Assembly: GCF_004962245.1 (NCBI RefSeq)
Contig: NZ_SUHQ01000016.1
Coordinates: forward strand, 1-64,000
Direction of reading: 5' to 3'
Source: Mesorhizobium sp.
GTDB taxonomy: Bacteria > Pseudomonadota > Alphaproteobacteria > Rhizobiales > Rhizobiaceae
Length of the DNA stretch: 64,000 nucleotides
Of the stretch, positions 42,018-51,081 are shown piece by piece. Under the pieces are notes generated by a model. The model saw only the letters and a program-made list of their open reading frames with translations, searched no databases and had not been told where the DNA came from. Made by a program: the position numbers and the translations under genes. Within the stretch, counting starts at the first letter, position 1. Each line of letters begins with the position of its first letter.

Positions 42018-42914
42018 ATGGCGTTGGACTGGGATAAGCTACGCGTGTTTCACGCTGCGGCGGAGGCGGGGTCGTTCACCCATGCCGCCGAGACGCTGCA
42101 TCTGTCGCAATCGGCGATCTCGCGGCAGGTCAGCGCGCTCGAGCATGACGTCGGCGTGCCGCTGTTCAATCGCCATGCCCGCGGTCTGGTGCTGACCGAG
42201 CAGGGTGAGATGCTGTTCCGCACGGCGCATGACGTGCTGATGAAGCTGGAGACGATCAAGTCGCGGCTGACCGAGGCCAAGGACCGGCCCTCCGGCGTGC
42301 TCAGGGTGACGACCACGGTAGGGCTCGGCGCCGGCTGGCTGACCGAGCGCGTGCAGGAATTCATCGATCTCTATCCCGAGATCAGCCTGCAGTTGATCCT
42401 GGCGAACGAGGAACTCGACCTCACCATGCGCCGGGCGGACTGCGCGATCCGGCTGCGCCAGCCGCAGCAGCCGGATCTCATCCAGCGCCGCCTGTTCACC
42501 GTGCATTTCCACCTCTACGCGGCTCCCTCCTATGTGAACAAATATGGCAAGCCGGCGTCGATCGCCGAGTTGAGAACCCATCGCATCGTCACCTTCGGCG
42601 TGCCGGTGCCGGCGCATCTGTCGGAGTTGAACTGGCTGGAAACGGTCGGCGATTTCGAGGGTGGGCAAAGGGTGCCGACGCTGCAGATCAACGACATCTT
42701 GTCGATCAAGCGCGCGGTACAGGGTGGCGCCGGCATCGCCATGCTGCCCGACTATGTCATCAGCAAGGACTCAGGGCTGGTGCAGTTGCTGCCGGAGACC
42801 GAAGTACCGTCCTTCGACACCTATTTCGCCTATCCCGATGCGATGAAGAACCAGGCGAAACTGCATGTCTTTCGCGATTTCATTATTGCCAAGGCGCGTA
42901 GCTGGTCGTTCTAA
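42018..42914 (+). CDS. lsrB: LysR-family regulator of the LsrB/VtlR type
   Basis: The 298-residue regulator starts MALDWDKLRVFHAAAEAGSF and continues LHLSQSAISRQVSALEHDVG, PLFNRHARGLVLTEQGEML and DCAIRLRQPQQPDLIQR, with a C-terminal DTYFAYPDAMKNQAKL. These words match the Sinorhizobium LsrB and Brucella/Agrobacterium VtlR proteins as I remember them. Those regulators affect symbiosis, cell-envelope and redox responses and activate AbcR-type sRNAs and small DUF1127 proteins. AACGAGGGGC precedes the ATG. It lies 87 bases after trxB and about 900 bases upstream of the candidate sRNA at 43850. Confidence 0.88.
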   Translation: MALDWDKLRVFHAAAEAGSFTHAAETLHLSQSAISRQVSALEHDVGVPLFNRHARGLVLTEQGEMLFRTAHDVLMKLETIKSRLTEAKDRPSGVLRVTTTVGLGAGWLTERVQEFIDLYPEISLQLILANEELDLTMRRADCAIRLRQPQQPDLIQRRLFTVHFHLYAAPSYVNKYGKPASIAELRTHRIVTFGVPVPAHLSELNWLETVGDFEGGQRVPTLQINDILSIKRAVQGGAGIAMLPDYVISKDSGLVQLLPETEVPSFDTYFAYPDAMKNQAKLHVFRDFIIAKARSWSF

Positions 42915-42966
42915 ACCAATCCCTTCTGCAAACCGCTTTCCGCTCTGCATCGCAGACGATCATCTT

Positions 42967-43467
42967 TTACTGGCCGCGCCACGGCGTCAGGCGGGGCAGC
43001 CAGCCGGGAACAGCATGGCGGTAGGCTTCGTAGTCAGCGCCATAGCGGCGGGCGAGCGTCGGTTCCTCATGGAACTTCACGAACAAGACCATGGCGATGG
43101 CAGCGACAGCGGCGTAGGCGAGGAGGATCCAGCTCGAAAACAGCAGCGCTTGGCCAAGGATGATCGACAGCACCGCCACATACATCGGGTTGCGGACATG
43201 GCGGTAGATGCCGCCGACAACCAGTCGCTCCGTCGGCGCGACCGGGGCCGGCGTGCCCAGGCCTTCGAGCGCAAAACGGGCGAAGGCATGAAGCAGCAGG
43301 GCCGTCGCGACGACAACCAGCACCCAGCCGACCGGGACCAAGCCGGGCAGGGTCGACCATGGCAGATGATAGCGATCGGTCAACAGCCAGGGCAGCAATC
43401 CCGCGACCACGCCGGGCGCTGCGATGAAGAACAGCGCGCTGCCGGCGATCGCCTGACGTGTCTTCAT
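42967..43467 (-). CDS. Isoprenylcysteine carboxyl methyltransferase-family (PEMT-like) membrane protein
   Basis: The 166-residue protein has about four hydrophobic helices (LFFIAAPGVVAGLLPWLL, VPVGWVLVVVATALLLHAF and others) and the family signature GIYRHVRNPMYVAVLSIILG followed by FVKFHEEPTLARRYG. It is a membrane SAM-dependent methyltransferase of the ICMT/PEMT group, substrate unknown. Its stop converges on lsrB from the other strand. Confidence 0.85.
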   Translation of the reverse strand: MKTRQAIAGSALFFIAAPGVVAGLLPWLLTDRYHLPWSTLPGLVPVGWVLVVVATALLLHAFARFALEGLGTPAPVAPTERLVVGGIYRHVRNPMYVAVLSIILGQALLFSSWILLAYAAVAAIAMVLFVKFHEEPTLARRYGADYEAYRHAVPGWLPRLTPWRGQ

Positions 43468-43849
43468 CGAGGCTCCTTCCAGAGCGACGTGCGTTCACCT
43501 GGATGCACAAGTGCGCTCTTGTACTTTTCGAATCTGCGCATCGCGCTTTCCGAAGCGAAGGTCAGCGCAGCAAAATAGGAACCGATTTTCGGGGCGGTGC
43601 GGGATTGCCGCAAAAATAAACGCGTGCTGCCCGATTCGACGTCATTCGTTGTTTTCTGCGCCTGGAGCAAGAATCGGCTCTGATTCGCCGTTTCCCAATG
43701 ATTCTTGGCTGGCTGCGCACTGCATTTCGATGATTCTGCTGGTCCTATGGGGTCAAAGAATGGGTTAGACCACAGCCTGCGTCTTTTTGCATGCGTGTGT
43801 TGCAAAATAGATGCTTGTTTCTTGGGCATGATGAGCACATATATAGATC
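43468..43849. other. Intergenic stretch with LysR-like dyads
   Basis: Most of these 382 bases show no gene. Near the end are two dyads: TTTTGCA-N9-TGCAAAA at 43785-43807 and ATGC-N11-GCAT at 43811-43829. TTGTTT (43815-43820) and CATATA (43838-43843) at 17-base spacing form a plausible promoter for the RNA that starts near 43850. Confidence 0.5.
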
Positions 43850-43966
43850 ATCTCCTGGGCGCGTTCTCCTCCCATTTGCGCCCTCGAGTGTTCCCCTCTG
43901 GAGGTTAGCCTTAACAGGCACTTCCAATCAAACTCAGCCGGATCTTCGTTGATCCGGCTTTTTTGT
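43850..43966 (+). ncRNA. Candidate alpha-r/AbcR-type small RNA
   Basis: An orphan promoter (TTGTTT-N17-CATATA) and a strong intrinsic terminator bracket about 115 bases without a coding frame. The RNA would carry TTCTCCTCCC at about 43865, an anti-Shine-Dalgarno word typical of alphaproteobacterial trans-acting sRNAs (alpha-r14/suhB and AbcR/alpha-r15 types), a short CCTCTGGAGG hairpin and the terminator hairpin. LsrB/VtlR-like regulators activate AbcR sRNAs, and the lsrB-like gene lies about 900 bases away, with LysR-like dyads just upstream. The 5' end is approximate. Which sRNA family it belongs to is not settled. Confidence 0.6.
43936..43964 (+). terminator. Intrinsic terminator of the candidate sRNA
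   Basis: AGCCGGATC pairs perfectly with GATCCGGCT around TTCGTT and is followed by TTTTTG. No protein-coding gene ends upstream on this strand within 1 kb. Confidence 0.9.
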
Positions 43967-44007
43967 TGCCCGAAAGCTGCCGGTGCCGACGGAAGGCCGA
44001 CCGAAAT

Positions 44008-44040
44008 TGTCACGTAACAGTGACATGTAACCTCAGGTAA
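44008..44040. promoter_or_regulatory. Dyad and repeated GTAAC words
   Basis: TGTCAC-GTAACA-GTGACA is a perfect 6-base inverted repeat (44008-44025), followed by GTAAC words at 44026-44030 and 44036-44040, giving three GTAAC copies at roughly 11-base spacing. This looks like an operator, but no gene starts nearby on either strand. The rest of 43967-44238 shows nothing else that I can support. Confidence 0.4.
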
Positions 44041-44238
44041 CATATCGTAAGCGCCCGGCATCGACTAAGCAGATGATAGGACGCGGTGTGGTTCGTGCGG
44101 GAGATGGGGGCATCACTCGGACGAACCGGGCTCAGGCGGCTACCGCGTCCCAACCATTCTTCCGCTGCAGCCATCAGGCGCTGGCGGCACATGCGGCGGA
44201 CCTGCCGTTTCGCCTCCCACGAAGACGGTCCGCAGGAG

Positions 44239-44268
44239 AGCGGCGTCCGGATCATTCCGGACGCCGCT
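44239..44268. terminator. Long hairpin downstream of the EF-G-like gene
   Basis: AGCGGCGTCCGGA and TCCGGACGCCGCT pair perfectly over 13 bases around TCAT. It lies 39 bases past the stop of the minus-strand EF-G-like gene. The T tract is poor on both sides, so termination is likely but not certain. Confidence 0.6.
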
Positions 44269-44307
44269 TGCGTGTATTGGCCGAGATACTGTCGGCCAAA
44301 TCCAGGG

Positions 44308-46359
44308 TCAGGCAGCCTTGCCGTTGGCATTCAATGCCTCGTCGGCCAGGCGGCCGGTGAGTTCGGCCATATGGTCGAAGGCGGCACGATAGCTGGCCAC
44401 GCCCGCGGTCGCCGAACGCAGCTCGATGATCAGGTCGCCGATCTCGGCCTGCGGCATGGTCGCCTCGACGACATCCCATCCCGGCCAGCCGGGCCGCGCA
44501 TCGTAGCCGAGGATCTGGCCGCGCCGCTGTGGGATCAGGGCGATGATCTTCGAGGTCGCGTCGGACGGCGTGACGATCTCGACCTTCATGATCGGTTCGA
44601 GCAGCACTGGCGAGCAGGCGGCCATACCTTCCTTCATCGCCAGCTTCGCCGCCATCTGGAAAGCCATGTCCGACGAATCGACGGAATGGTAGGAGCCGTC
44701 GGACAGGTTGACGGCGACATCGACCACCGGAAAGCCAAGCGGCCCGGATCTCAGATAGTCGCGCACGCCGGTTTCGACCGACTGGATATAGGTTTTCGGC
44801 ACGGCGCCGCCGGTGATGGTGTCGGTGAACTGGAAGCCGGAGCCGCGCGGCAGCGGCTTGATCTCGATCACCACGTCGCCGAACTGGCCATGGCCGCCCG
44901 ACTGCTTCTTGTGGCGGCCACGCTGCTGCGTCGCTTTGCGGATCGTCTCGCGATAGGGCACGGCCGGCGGATGGCCTTCGACCGGAATCTGGTTCTTGCC
45001 CTCCAGCCGCTCGCGCACGACGCGCAGATGCATCTCGCCATGGCCCGACAGCACGGTTTCGGCCGAATCCTGATTGTGGCGCAGGCTGAGCGAGGGATCT
45101 TCCTCGGCAAGGCGCTGAATGGCCGCCGACATCTTCACCTCGTCCTTGCGTTCCTTCGGCCGTAGCGCGAACGCGAACACCGGTTGCGGCGGCGCCAGCG
45201 TTACCAGCGGCTTGATGCCGCCCTTGGCCGAGCTCAGTGTCTGGCCGGTCGTGACGTCGTCCAGCTTGCCGAGCGCGACCGTGTCGCCGGCCTTGGCCGA
45301 GGTGAGCTTGGATTGATCCTTGCCGAGCATTCTGTAGATGCCGGAGACTTTTGCCGTGGCGCCGTTCGAAAGGAAGAGCTCGGAGGCGTCGGCAAGCTGG
45401 CCGGACAGGATGCGCGATACCGACAGTTTGCCGCCATGCGCGGTGTGAATGGTCTTCATCACCTGGACCACCGTCATGTTTCCGTCGGGCGCGCCGAGGC
45501 GCTTGCGGGTCGCCTCGACGTCGGGCGCGTCGTGGCGGATCGCCTTCAGCAGGCGCAGCACGCCGTTGCCTTTCTCGGCGGTGCCGATCAGCACCGGCGT
45601 CACCGCGCCGTCACGCAGGTCGGCGGCGAGGTCGTCGAAGATCGCGTCCTTCGGCGGCTCGATCTCTTCGAGCAGCTGTTCCATCAACTGGTCGTCATGA
45701 TCGGCGAGCGTCTCCAGCATGGAAAAGCGCGCCTCCAGCTCGCGTGCCTTGTCATCACCCGGAATCTGGGCGATCTCGCTTTCGGCATATTCGCGATAGA
45801 TGTAGGCGCGCTCCAGCGCCAGATCGATCGAGCCGATGACGACGCTGTTCTTGCGCAGCGGAATCTGGCGCAGCAGCAACGGCACCGAGCTTGCCGGCTG
45901 CAGCATCTTCAGCGTGTCGCGCACGCCTGATATCGCCTTGTCGACCTTGTTGAGGAACAAGATGCGCGGCACGCCGAGATCGTCGAGCTTGCGCATGATC
46001 AGCTGCAGGGCAGGGATCTTCTTCTCGTCGGCTTCGGCGACGACCACGGCGATGTCGCAGGCGGCGAGCACCGGCTCTGCCTCGAAGGAGAATTCGATGG
46101 AGCCGGGACAATCGACGAAGGTGAGCTGCTCGTCCATGAATTCGGTGGTGGCAAAGGTCGCCTCGACGCTCATGGCGTGGGCACGTGCCTCGGGCGAATG
46201 ATCGGAAACGGTGTTTCCCGAGGAAACGGGATTCTGGCGGGGAATGGCGCCCGTGCGGGCCAATATGGCTTCGAGAAGTGTCGTCTTACCGCTTGCAAAG
46301 GGACCGACTATGGCAATGCATTTCGGTCCCGTGCGTCGTCCTCCGGCGCGAGTTCCCAT
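44308..46359 (-). CDS. EF-G-like translational GTPase (FusA2 type)
   Basis: The 683-residue protein has EF-G domain order but altered GTPase motifs: P loop IAIVGPFASGKTTLLEAIL in place of the AHIDAGKTT type, DCPGSIEF in place of DTPGHVDF, and LFLNKVDK. Domains II, III, IV (GHGQFGDVVIEIKPLPRGSG) and V are recognisable. The ATG at 46359 has GGAGG 8-12 bases upstream; a longer start at 46464 is rejected. This second EF-G type is widespread and of unclear function. It is not the main fusA, which sits in the str operon elsewhere. Confidence 0.87.
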   Translation of the reverse strand: MGTRAGGRRTGPKCIAIVGPFASGKTTLLEAILARTGAIPRQNPVSSGNTVSDHSPEARAHAMSVEATFATTEFMDEQLTFVDCPGSIEFSFEAEPVLAACDIAVVVAEADEKKIPALQLIMRKLDDLGVPRILFLNKVDKAISGVRDTLKMLQPASSVPLLLRQIPLRKNSVVIGSIDLALERAYIYREYAESEIAQIPGDDKARELEARFSMLETLADHDDQLMEQLLEEIEPPKDAIFDDLAADLRDGAVTPVLIGTAEKGNGVLRLLKAIRHDAPDVEATRKRLGAPDGNMTVVQVMKTIHTAHGGKLSVSRILSGQLADASELFLSNGATAKVSGIYRMLGKDQSKLTSAKAGDTVALGKLDDVTTGQTLSSAKGGIKPLVTLAPPQPVFAFALRPKERKDEVKMSAAIQRLAEEDPSLSLRHNQDSAETVLSGHGEMHLRVVRERLEGKNQIPVEGHPPAVPYRETIRKATQQRGRHKKQSGGHGQFGDVVIEIKPLPRGSGFQFTDTITGGAVPKTYIQSVETGVRDYLRSGPLGFPVVDVAVNLSDGSYHSVDSSDMAFQMAAKLAMKEGMAACSPVLLEPIMKVEIVTPSDATSKIIALIPQRRGQILGYDARPGWPGWDVVEATMPQAEIGDLIIELRSATAGVASYRAAFDHMAELTGRLADEALNANGKAA

Positions 46360-46702
46360 GACAGACCTCCACTCAGGCGTTTCCCTGGGAGCGGCGGCCG
46401 GCCTGTCGACCGTCGCGGGCGGGGCTTTTTTCAGTTTGCCACCTACCCAAGAGCATCGTCCCACGGGTTAGCCGGGAGGGCAAGGGATTTGAGGATGGCC
46501 TGATGTCGCGGATGTTGAGCGATGATCGGCGAATTGCGGATGCGAGCCTAGGCTTCCCATCAAATCCCGCGACAGGCCAGTCGCCGAAAAGCCGCAAAAG
46601 CGGTTGCGCCATGAGGGTTATCGGACGAAAGTGCCCGTTTCTTGCGGCAAAAAGGAACGGCCGTCGCCGACCGGTCCGCCGTCAGCTTGAGGAATCGCGA
46701 CG
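46360..46702. other. Divergent promoter region of the EF-G-like and cupin genes
   Basis: These 343 bases show no supported coding frame. No clear promoter pair, repeat or terminator was recognised. Confidence 0.35.
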
Positions 46703-47098
46703 ATGAAGATCATTGCCTGCGGCAGCGTGCCGACCATCATCGCGCCGGAAAAGTACTTCACCGGCCGTGTGTTGCAGACGCCGATCATCGAGAAGGAAGC
46801 GCCGGCGCGGCTGCGCGCCGTCATGGTCGGTTTCGAGCCTGGCGCGCGTACCCACTGGCATACGCATCCGCTAGGCCAGACGCTCTATGTCGTATCGGGC
46901 GCCGGCCTCGCGCAAAGCTGGAACGGACCGATACAGGCAATCAGGGCCGGCGACGTCATTTCGTTCGCGCCCGATGAAAAGCACTGGCACGGCGCCGGTC
47001 CGAAATCGGCGATGGAGCATATCGCCATGCAGGAGGCGCTCGACGGCGTCCATGCCGAATGGCTGGAGAAGGTGACCGACGAGCAATATGGCGGCTGA
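46703..47098 (+). CDS. Cupin-domain protein
   Basis: The 131-residue protein has a single cupin barrel with motif 1 THWHTHPLGQTLYVVSGAG (two metal-type histidines and a glutamine or glutamate) and motif 2 VISFAPDEKHWHGAGP. It is a small cytoplasmic metal-binding cupin of the type found with carboxymuconolactone decarboxylases. GAGG lies about 12 bases before the ATG. The enzymatic role is unknown; it is followed by an MFS exporter 91 bases downstream. Confidence 0.85.
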   Translation: MKIIACGSVPTIIAPEKYFTGRVLQTPIIEKEAPARLRAVMVGFEPGARTHWHTHPLGQTLYVVSGAGLAQSWNGPIQAIRAGDVISFAPDEKHWHGAGPKSAMEHIAMQEALDGVHAEWLEKVTDEQYGG

Positions 47099-47189
47099 GC
47101 CGGGGCGCGACGGGCGATTGTGATCGGTCCTAACGCCTGCCTGGCCGGCTTGGTGCGCGGCCTTGGTCCACCTCATGTCTGGAGTCGCC

Positions 47190-48707
47190 ATGTCGAACCG
47201 TCGCCTGCCTCTTGTTGCCACCGTCTATCTCGGCACATTCGTCGCACTGCTCGACATCAGCATCGTCAACGTCGCCCTGCCGACGATCCAGACTGCGCTC
47301 GGTATCGATTTCGCCGGGCTGCAATGGGTGATCGACGCCTACACGCTTTGCCTGTCGGCCTTCATGCTGTCGGCAGGCCTGATCGGCGACCGCTACGGGC
47401 GCAAGCGCTCCTGGCTGGCGGGCGTCGGCATCTTCATGGCCGGTTCCGCCATCTGTGCCATCGCACCCAACCTGCAGGTGCTGCTGGCGGGCCGGGTGGT
47501 GCAAGGAATAGCCGGATCGGTGCTCATTCCGGGTGCGCTGTCGATCCTGACGCAGGCGTTTCCCGATACCCGCGAGCGCGCCGGCGTCATCGGCGGCTGG
47601 GCTTCCTTTGCCGCTGTCTCGCTGCTTGCTGGTCCTATCCTCGGTGGTGTCCTGGTCGAAACCGCCGGATGGCAGAGCATTTTCCTGATCAACCTGCCAC
47701 TCGGCCTGGTCACGATCGCGCTGGGTGCGGTCTCGATCGGGGAAACCGCGCATCCCGAGCATGCCCATCTCGACTTTGTCGGCCTGGCGCTCAGCATTTT
47801 GTGGCTGGGCGCGCTGACCTTCGGCCTGATATCGGCGGGCGAAAACGGCTGGGGCGATCGGCGGACGGTCACGGCCCTTATTGTTGGCTTGGCCGGCCTG
47901 GCAACCTTCCTCGTCTTCGAGGCGCGTACGCCAAGGCCGATGCTGCCGCTTGGCCTGTTCCGCGACATTCGCTTTGCCGTCGCCAATGTCGCCTCGTTCG
48001 CGCTCGGCCTCACCTCCTACACCGGCGTCTTCCTCTATTCGATGTTCCTGCAGCAGGCACAGGGCTGGTCGCCGACACAGACAGGCCTGCGCATGGCGCC
48101 GCTGTTCCTTGTCCAGATGGTCGTGTCGCCGGCGATCGGCAGGCTCAGTCATCGCTACGGACACTCGGCGCTGATGACGTCAGGCTATGTTTCGACCGGT
48201 ATTTCCATGCTGGGCATGTGCTGGGCTGGACCTTCGACACCTTATCTGACGATCGGCCTGCTATTTGCCGTCGGCGGCCTCGGCAACGCGCTGGCCATCC
48301 CGACAGGCAGCGCCGCCGCGATGTCGTTTGCGCCGCGCGAGCGTTCGGGCATGGTGTCGGCTGTGATCAACGCGACCCGCCAGGGTGGCGCCGCCATCGG
48401 TATCGCGCTGCTTGGCGCCTTGATGAGCATGCGGGCAACAACCCTGCTGACGGCGCATCTTGAAAATGCCGGTGTCGCCAATGCCGAAGCGGTGGCCCGA
48501 GCCGCCGTTTCAAGACATGATTTCGCAGCCGATGTGGCGACGGGCGAGGAGGGCCTGCGCGATCTGTTCGCAGCCGCCTACGCCGGAGGCTTTCATGCGG
48601 CGATGCTGACGGCGGCCATCGTTTCGTTTGTCACGGCCGGGCTTCTGGTCGCCGTTCTGGCGCCGGCCGAGGCACGTTCGGCGCGCGAAACCAATCAGCA
48701 GGGATGA
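47190..48707 (+). CDS. DHA2-family MFS drug exporter
   Basis: The 505-residue protein has about 14 transmembrane helices and the DHA2/EmrB-type words FVALLDISIVNVALPTI, LSAGLIGDRYGRKRSW and RVVQGIAGSVLIPGALSIL. It should export hydrophobic compounds using the proton gradient. The ATG at 47190 has GGAG 6-9 bases upstream; upstream in-frame starts at 47163 and 47175 lack one. A bidirectional terminator follows. Confidence 0.9.
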   Translation: MSNRRLPLVATVYLGTFVALLDISIVNVALPTIQTALGIDFAGLQWVIDAYTLCLSAFMLSAGLIGDRYGRKRSWLAGVGIFMAGSAICAIAPNLQVLLAGRVVQGIAGSVLIPGALSILTQAFPDTRERAGVIGGWASFAAVSLLAGPILGGVLVETAGWQSIFLINLPLGLVTIALGAVSIGETAHPEHAHLDFVGLALSILWLGALTFGLISAGENGWGDRRTVTALIVGLAGLATFLVFEARTPRPMLPLGLFRDIRFAVANVASFALGLTSYTGVFLYSMFLQQAQGWSPTQTGLRMAPLFLVQMVVSPAIGRLSHRYGHSALMTSGYVSTGISMLGMCWAGPSTPYLTIGLLFAVGGLGNALAIPTGSAAAMSFAPRERSGMVSAVINATRQGGAAIGIALLGALMSMRATTLLTAHLENAGVANAEAVARAAVSRHDFAADVATGEEGLRDLFAAAYAGGFHAAMLTAAIVSFVTAGLLVAVLAPAEARSARETNQQG

Positions 48708-48727
48708 GGCTGATGCCTATCGCCACG

Positions 48728-48754
48728 AAAAACCCGGCTCGCGGCCGGGTTTTT
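48728..48754. terminator. Bidirectional intrinsic terminator
   Basis: AAAAACCCGGC pairs perfectly over 11 bases with GCCGGGTTTTT around TCGCG. It lies between the convergent MFS (plus) and aspartate aminotransferase (minus) genes and has A/T runs suitable for both directions. Confidence 0.92.
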
Positions 48755-48774
48755 GGTGTTCGAGATGCGCCTGA

Positions 48775-49977
48775 TCAGGTCAGCGAGGCGGTGAAGCGCT
48801 GGATGCGCGTGCAGGCCTCTTCGAGCAACGCCTCCGACGTGGCGTAGGAGATGCGGAAGTTCGGGCCGAGGCCGAACGCCGAACCGAAAACGACCGCCAC
48901 GCCCTCGGCCTCGAGCAGTTCCGAGCAGAAGGCTTCGTCGCTGTCGATCACCTTGCCGGCTTTGGTCTTCTTGCCGATCAACTGGGCGCACGACGGATAG
49001 ACATAGAAGGCGCCTTCGGGCGACGGGCATGTGACGCCGCGCGCCTGATTGAGCATCGACACGACGAGATCGCGCCGAGCCTGGAAGATCGCCTTGTTTT
49101 TCGCAATGAAATCCTGCGGGCCGTTCAGCGCCTCCACCGACGCCCACTGCGCGATGGTGCAGGCGCCCGAGGTCTGCTGGCCCTGGATCATGTCCATCGC
49201 CTTGATCAGCGCCACGGGCCCGGCCGCGTAGCCGATGCGCCAGCCAGTCATGGCATAAGCCTTCGAGACGCCGTTCATGGTCAACGTGCGCTCATAAAGC
49301 TTCGGCTCGACCTCGGCGATGGTCCTGAAGACGAAGTCGCCATAGATCAGGTGCTCGTACATGTCGTCGGTCAGCACCCAGACATGGGGATGCTTCAACA
49401 GCACGTCGGCCAGAGCGCGCAATTCCGCCTCGGTGTAGGCGGCGCCCGACGGGTTCGACGGGGAGTTCATCAACAGCCATTTGGTACGCGGCGTGATCGC
49501 CTCTTCCAGCGCCGCCGCCGTCAGCTTGAAGCCGTTGTCGATGGCGGTGTCGGCAAAGGCCGGGGTGCCGCCGCAGATCGCCACCATCTCGGGATAGCTG
49601 ACCCAGTACGGCCTCGGGATGATGACCTCGTCGCCGGGGTTCAGCGTCGCCATGAAGGCATTGAACAGGATCTGCTTGCCGCCGGTGCCGACGATGGTCT
49701 GCTCCGGCCGGTAGTCGAGATTGTTCTCGCGCTTGAATTTTTTCGCGATCGCCTCGCGCAGCGGTACGATGCCGGAAACCGGCGGATATTTCGTTTCGCC
49801 GCGGCGGATGGCCTCGATCGCGGCGTTCTTGATGTTGTCCGGCGTGTCGAAGTCCGGTTCGCCGGCACCCAGTCCGATCACGTCACGGCCGGCGTTTTTC
49901 AGCTCGCGCGCTTTCTGCGTCACCGCGATGGTCGCGGAAGGCTTTACGCGGGAAAGGACGTCGGCAAGAAAGGCCAT
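48775..49977 (-). CDS. aatA: Aspartate (aromatic) aminotransferase, class I
   Basis: The 400-residue PLP enzyme has VIGLGAGEPDFDTPDNIK, KYPPVSGIVPLREAI, MNSPSNPSGAAYTEAE, and the PLP lysine in TMNGVSKAYAMTGWRIGYAAG, as in the Ib subgroup of aspartate aminotransferases of rhizobia. It interconverts aspartate and oxaloacetate. The ATG at 49977 (MAFLADVLSRVKPSAT) matches family starts and has AGGAGA about 11 bases upstream; a longer frame to 50061 is not conserved. It is transcribed alone. Confidence 0.94.
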   Translation of the reverse strand: MAFLADVLSRVKPSATIAVTQKARELKNAGRDVIGLGAGEPDFDTPDNIKNAAIEAIRRGETKYPPVSGIVPLREAIAKKFKRENNLDYRPEQTIVGTGGKQILFNAFMATLNPGDEVIIPRPYWVSYPEMVAICGGTPAFADTAIDNGFKLTAAALEEAITPRTKWLLMNSPSNPSGAAYTEAELRALADVLLKHPHVWVLTDDMYEHLIYGDFVFRTIAEVEPKLYERTLTMNGVSKAYAMTGWRIGYAAGPVALIKAMDMIQGQQTSGACTIAQWASVEALNGPQDFIAKNKAIFQARRDLVVSMLNQARGVTCPSPEGAFYVYPSCAQLIGKKTKAGKVIDSDEAFCSELLEAEGVAVVFGSAFGLGPNFRISYATSEALLEEACTRIQRFTASLT

Positions 49978-50187
49978 GACGATGGTGTCTCCTTGTGGGC
50001 TTAGGCGGTCCGTCCGACCGCGGCGTCTCTCATGTCGCATCATTCCGCCAAGCGCAAGCATTGTCGGATGCGCCAGGCCTCAAATCCTCGGCAACGACAA
50101 ATCCGGCAACAATAAATTCACCTACTGGCGGTAAAACCCCGGGTTGCCGGATAACACCATTCCGCCAGTCTCGCAAAGCGAGGAACC

Positions 50188-51081
50188 GTGTCGCGCAGCA
50201 TCGGGCTTGCCCATATCGTCCGTCATGATGACGGCACCGCCAGAGGTGTCTGGGGCATCTACACGCTGCAGAGCGCTTTCCAGCCGATCTTCGCCTTCAG
50301 CAACGGCAAATTGTCCGTCACCGCATTCGAGGGGCTGATCCGGCCGTTCCGTGACGGCGAGCCGCAGTCGCCGATGAGTTTTTTCAGCACCTGTCCGACG
50401 GTCGACCGCTTGCATATCGAGGCCCTGACAAGGACGCTGCATCTTTTGAACGCCGGCGCCTGCCTGCCGCAAGAGGCATCCATCTTCATCAATTTCGATC
50501 CATCGGTGTTCACCGAACGCAGCATCGCCGACAGCGCACTGCGTGACATGCGGCTGGTGCTGCATGAAGCGGGCATCGATGCGAACCGCGTCGTCTGCGA
50601 GGTGACCGAGCAGAAATCGGCGTCACAGGAAACGCTCTACAATTTCATCGAGGCGCTCAGGGCCAATGGGTTTCGCATCGCCGTAGACGATTATGGCGCC
50701 GACGAGTCCGACATCAACCGCATCAAGGAACTCAGGCCTGACATCGTCAAGTTCGATGCCCACTGGATCATGCAACTGATGGAGTCAGGGGCTGGCTTCG
50801 CCTTGCTGACCGCCATGGTGGCAAGTTTCGAAGAGCAGGGCATCCGCACGGTGTTCGAGGGTATCGAGGAAGGCTGGCAGCTTGAACTGGCCGAGAAATC
50901 GGGAGCCTCGATGGTGCAGGGGTTCGCGCTGGCACGCCCCGAGCTTGCGCCGACCAGCTTTCATGTCTTCGGCAAGGACAAGCAGACGCCTGTGACCGTG
51001 CCCGATGCCGGCGGGGCGCCGGCGGCCGTCTCGCCTTCGCCGCGGCCGAAACGGGCTTTCGGGCGCAAGGTGGCGCCATGA
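50188..51081 (+). CDS. EAL-domain protein (EGL variant), first of a tandem pair
   Basis: The 297-residue protein is a stand-alone EAL-type phosphodiesterase domain with a GTG start. The motif reads VTAFEGLIRP (EGL rather than EAL), while other metal and catalytic positions survive: NFDPSVF, CEVTEQK, AVDDYGADESD, VKFDAHW, FEGIEEGWQ and QGFALARP. It may therefore hydrolyse c-di-GMP or act only as a sensor. No membrane helix is present. The next EAL gene overlaps it by four bases (ATGA), implying a paired function. Confidence 0.8.
   Translation: MSRSIGLAHIVRHDDGTARGVWGIYTLQSAFQPIFAFSNGKLSVTAFEGLIRPFRDGEPQSPMSFFSTCPTVDRLHIEALTRTLHLLNAGACLPQEASIFINFDPSVFTERSIADSALRDMRLVLHEAGIDANRVVCEVTEQKSASQETLYNFIEALRANGFRIAVDDYGADESDINRIKELRPDIVKFDAHWIMQLMESGAGFALLTAMVASFEEQGIRTVFEGIEEGWQLELAEKSGASMVQGFALARPELAPTSFHVFGKDKQTPVTVPDAGGAPAAVSPSPRPKRAFGRKVAP

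Noticed and set aside
43464..43838. Minus-strand frame of 124 codons upstream of the methyltransferase
   Set aside because: Composition is not protein-like and it overlaps the promoter and dyads of the candidate sRNA.
44086..45165. Plus-strand frame of 359 codons opposite the EF-G-like gene
   Set aside because: It is antisense to domains III-V of the EF-G-like protein and has no recognisable domain.
47120..48463. Frame of 447 codons in the MFS region
   Set aside because: It is the +2 shadow of the MFS exporter; hydrophobic helices appear only in the real frame.
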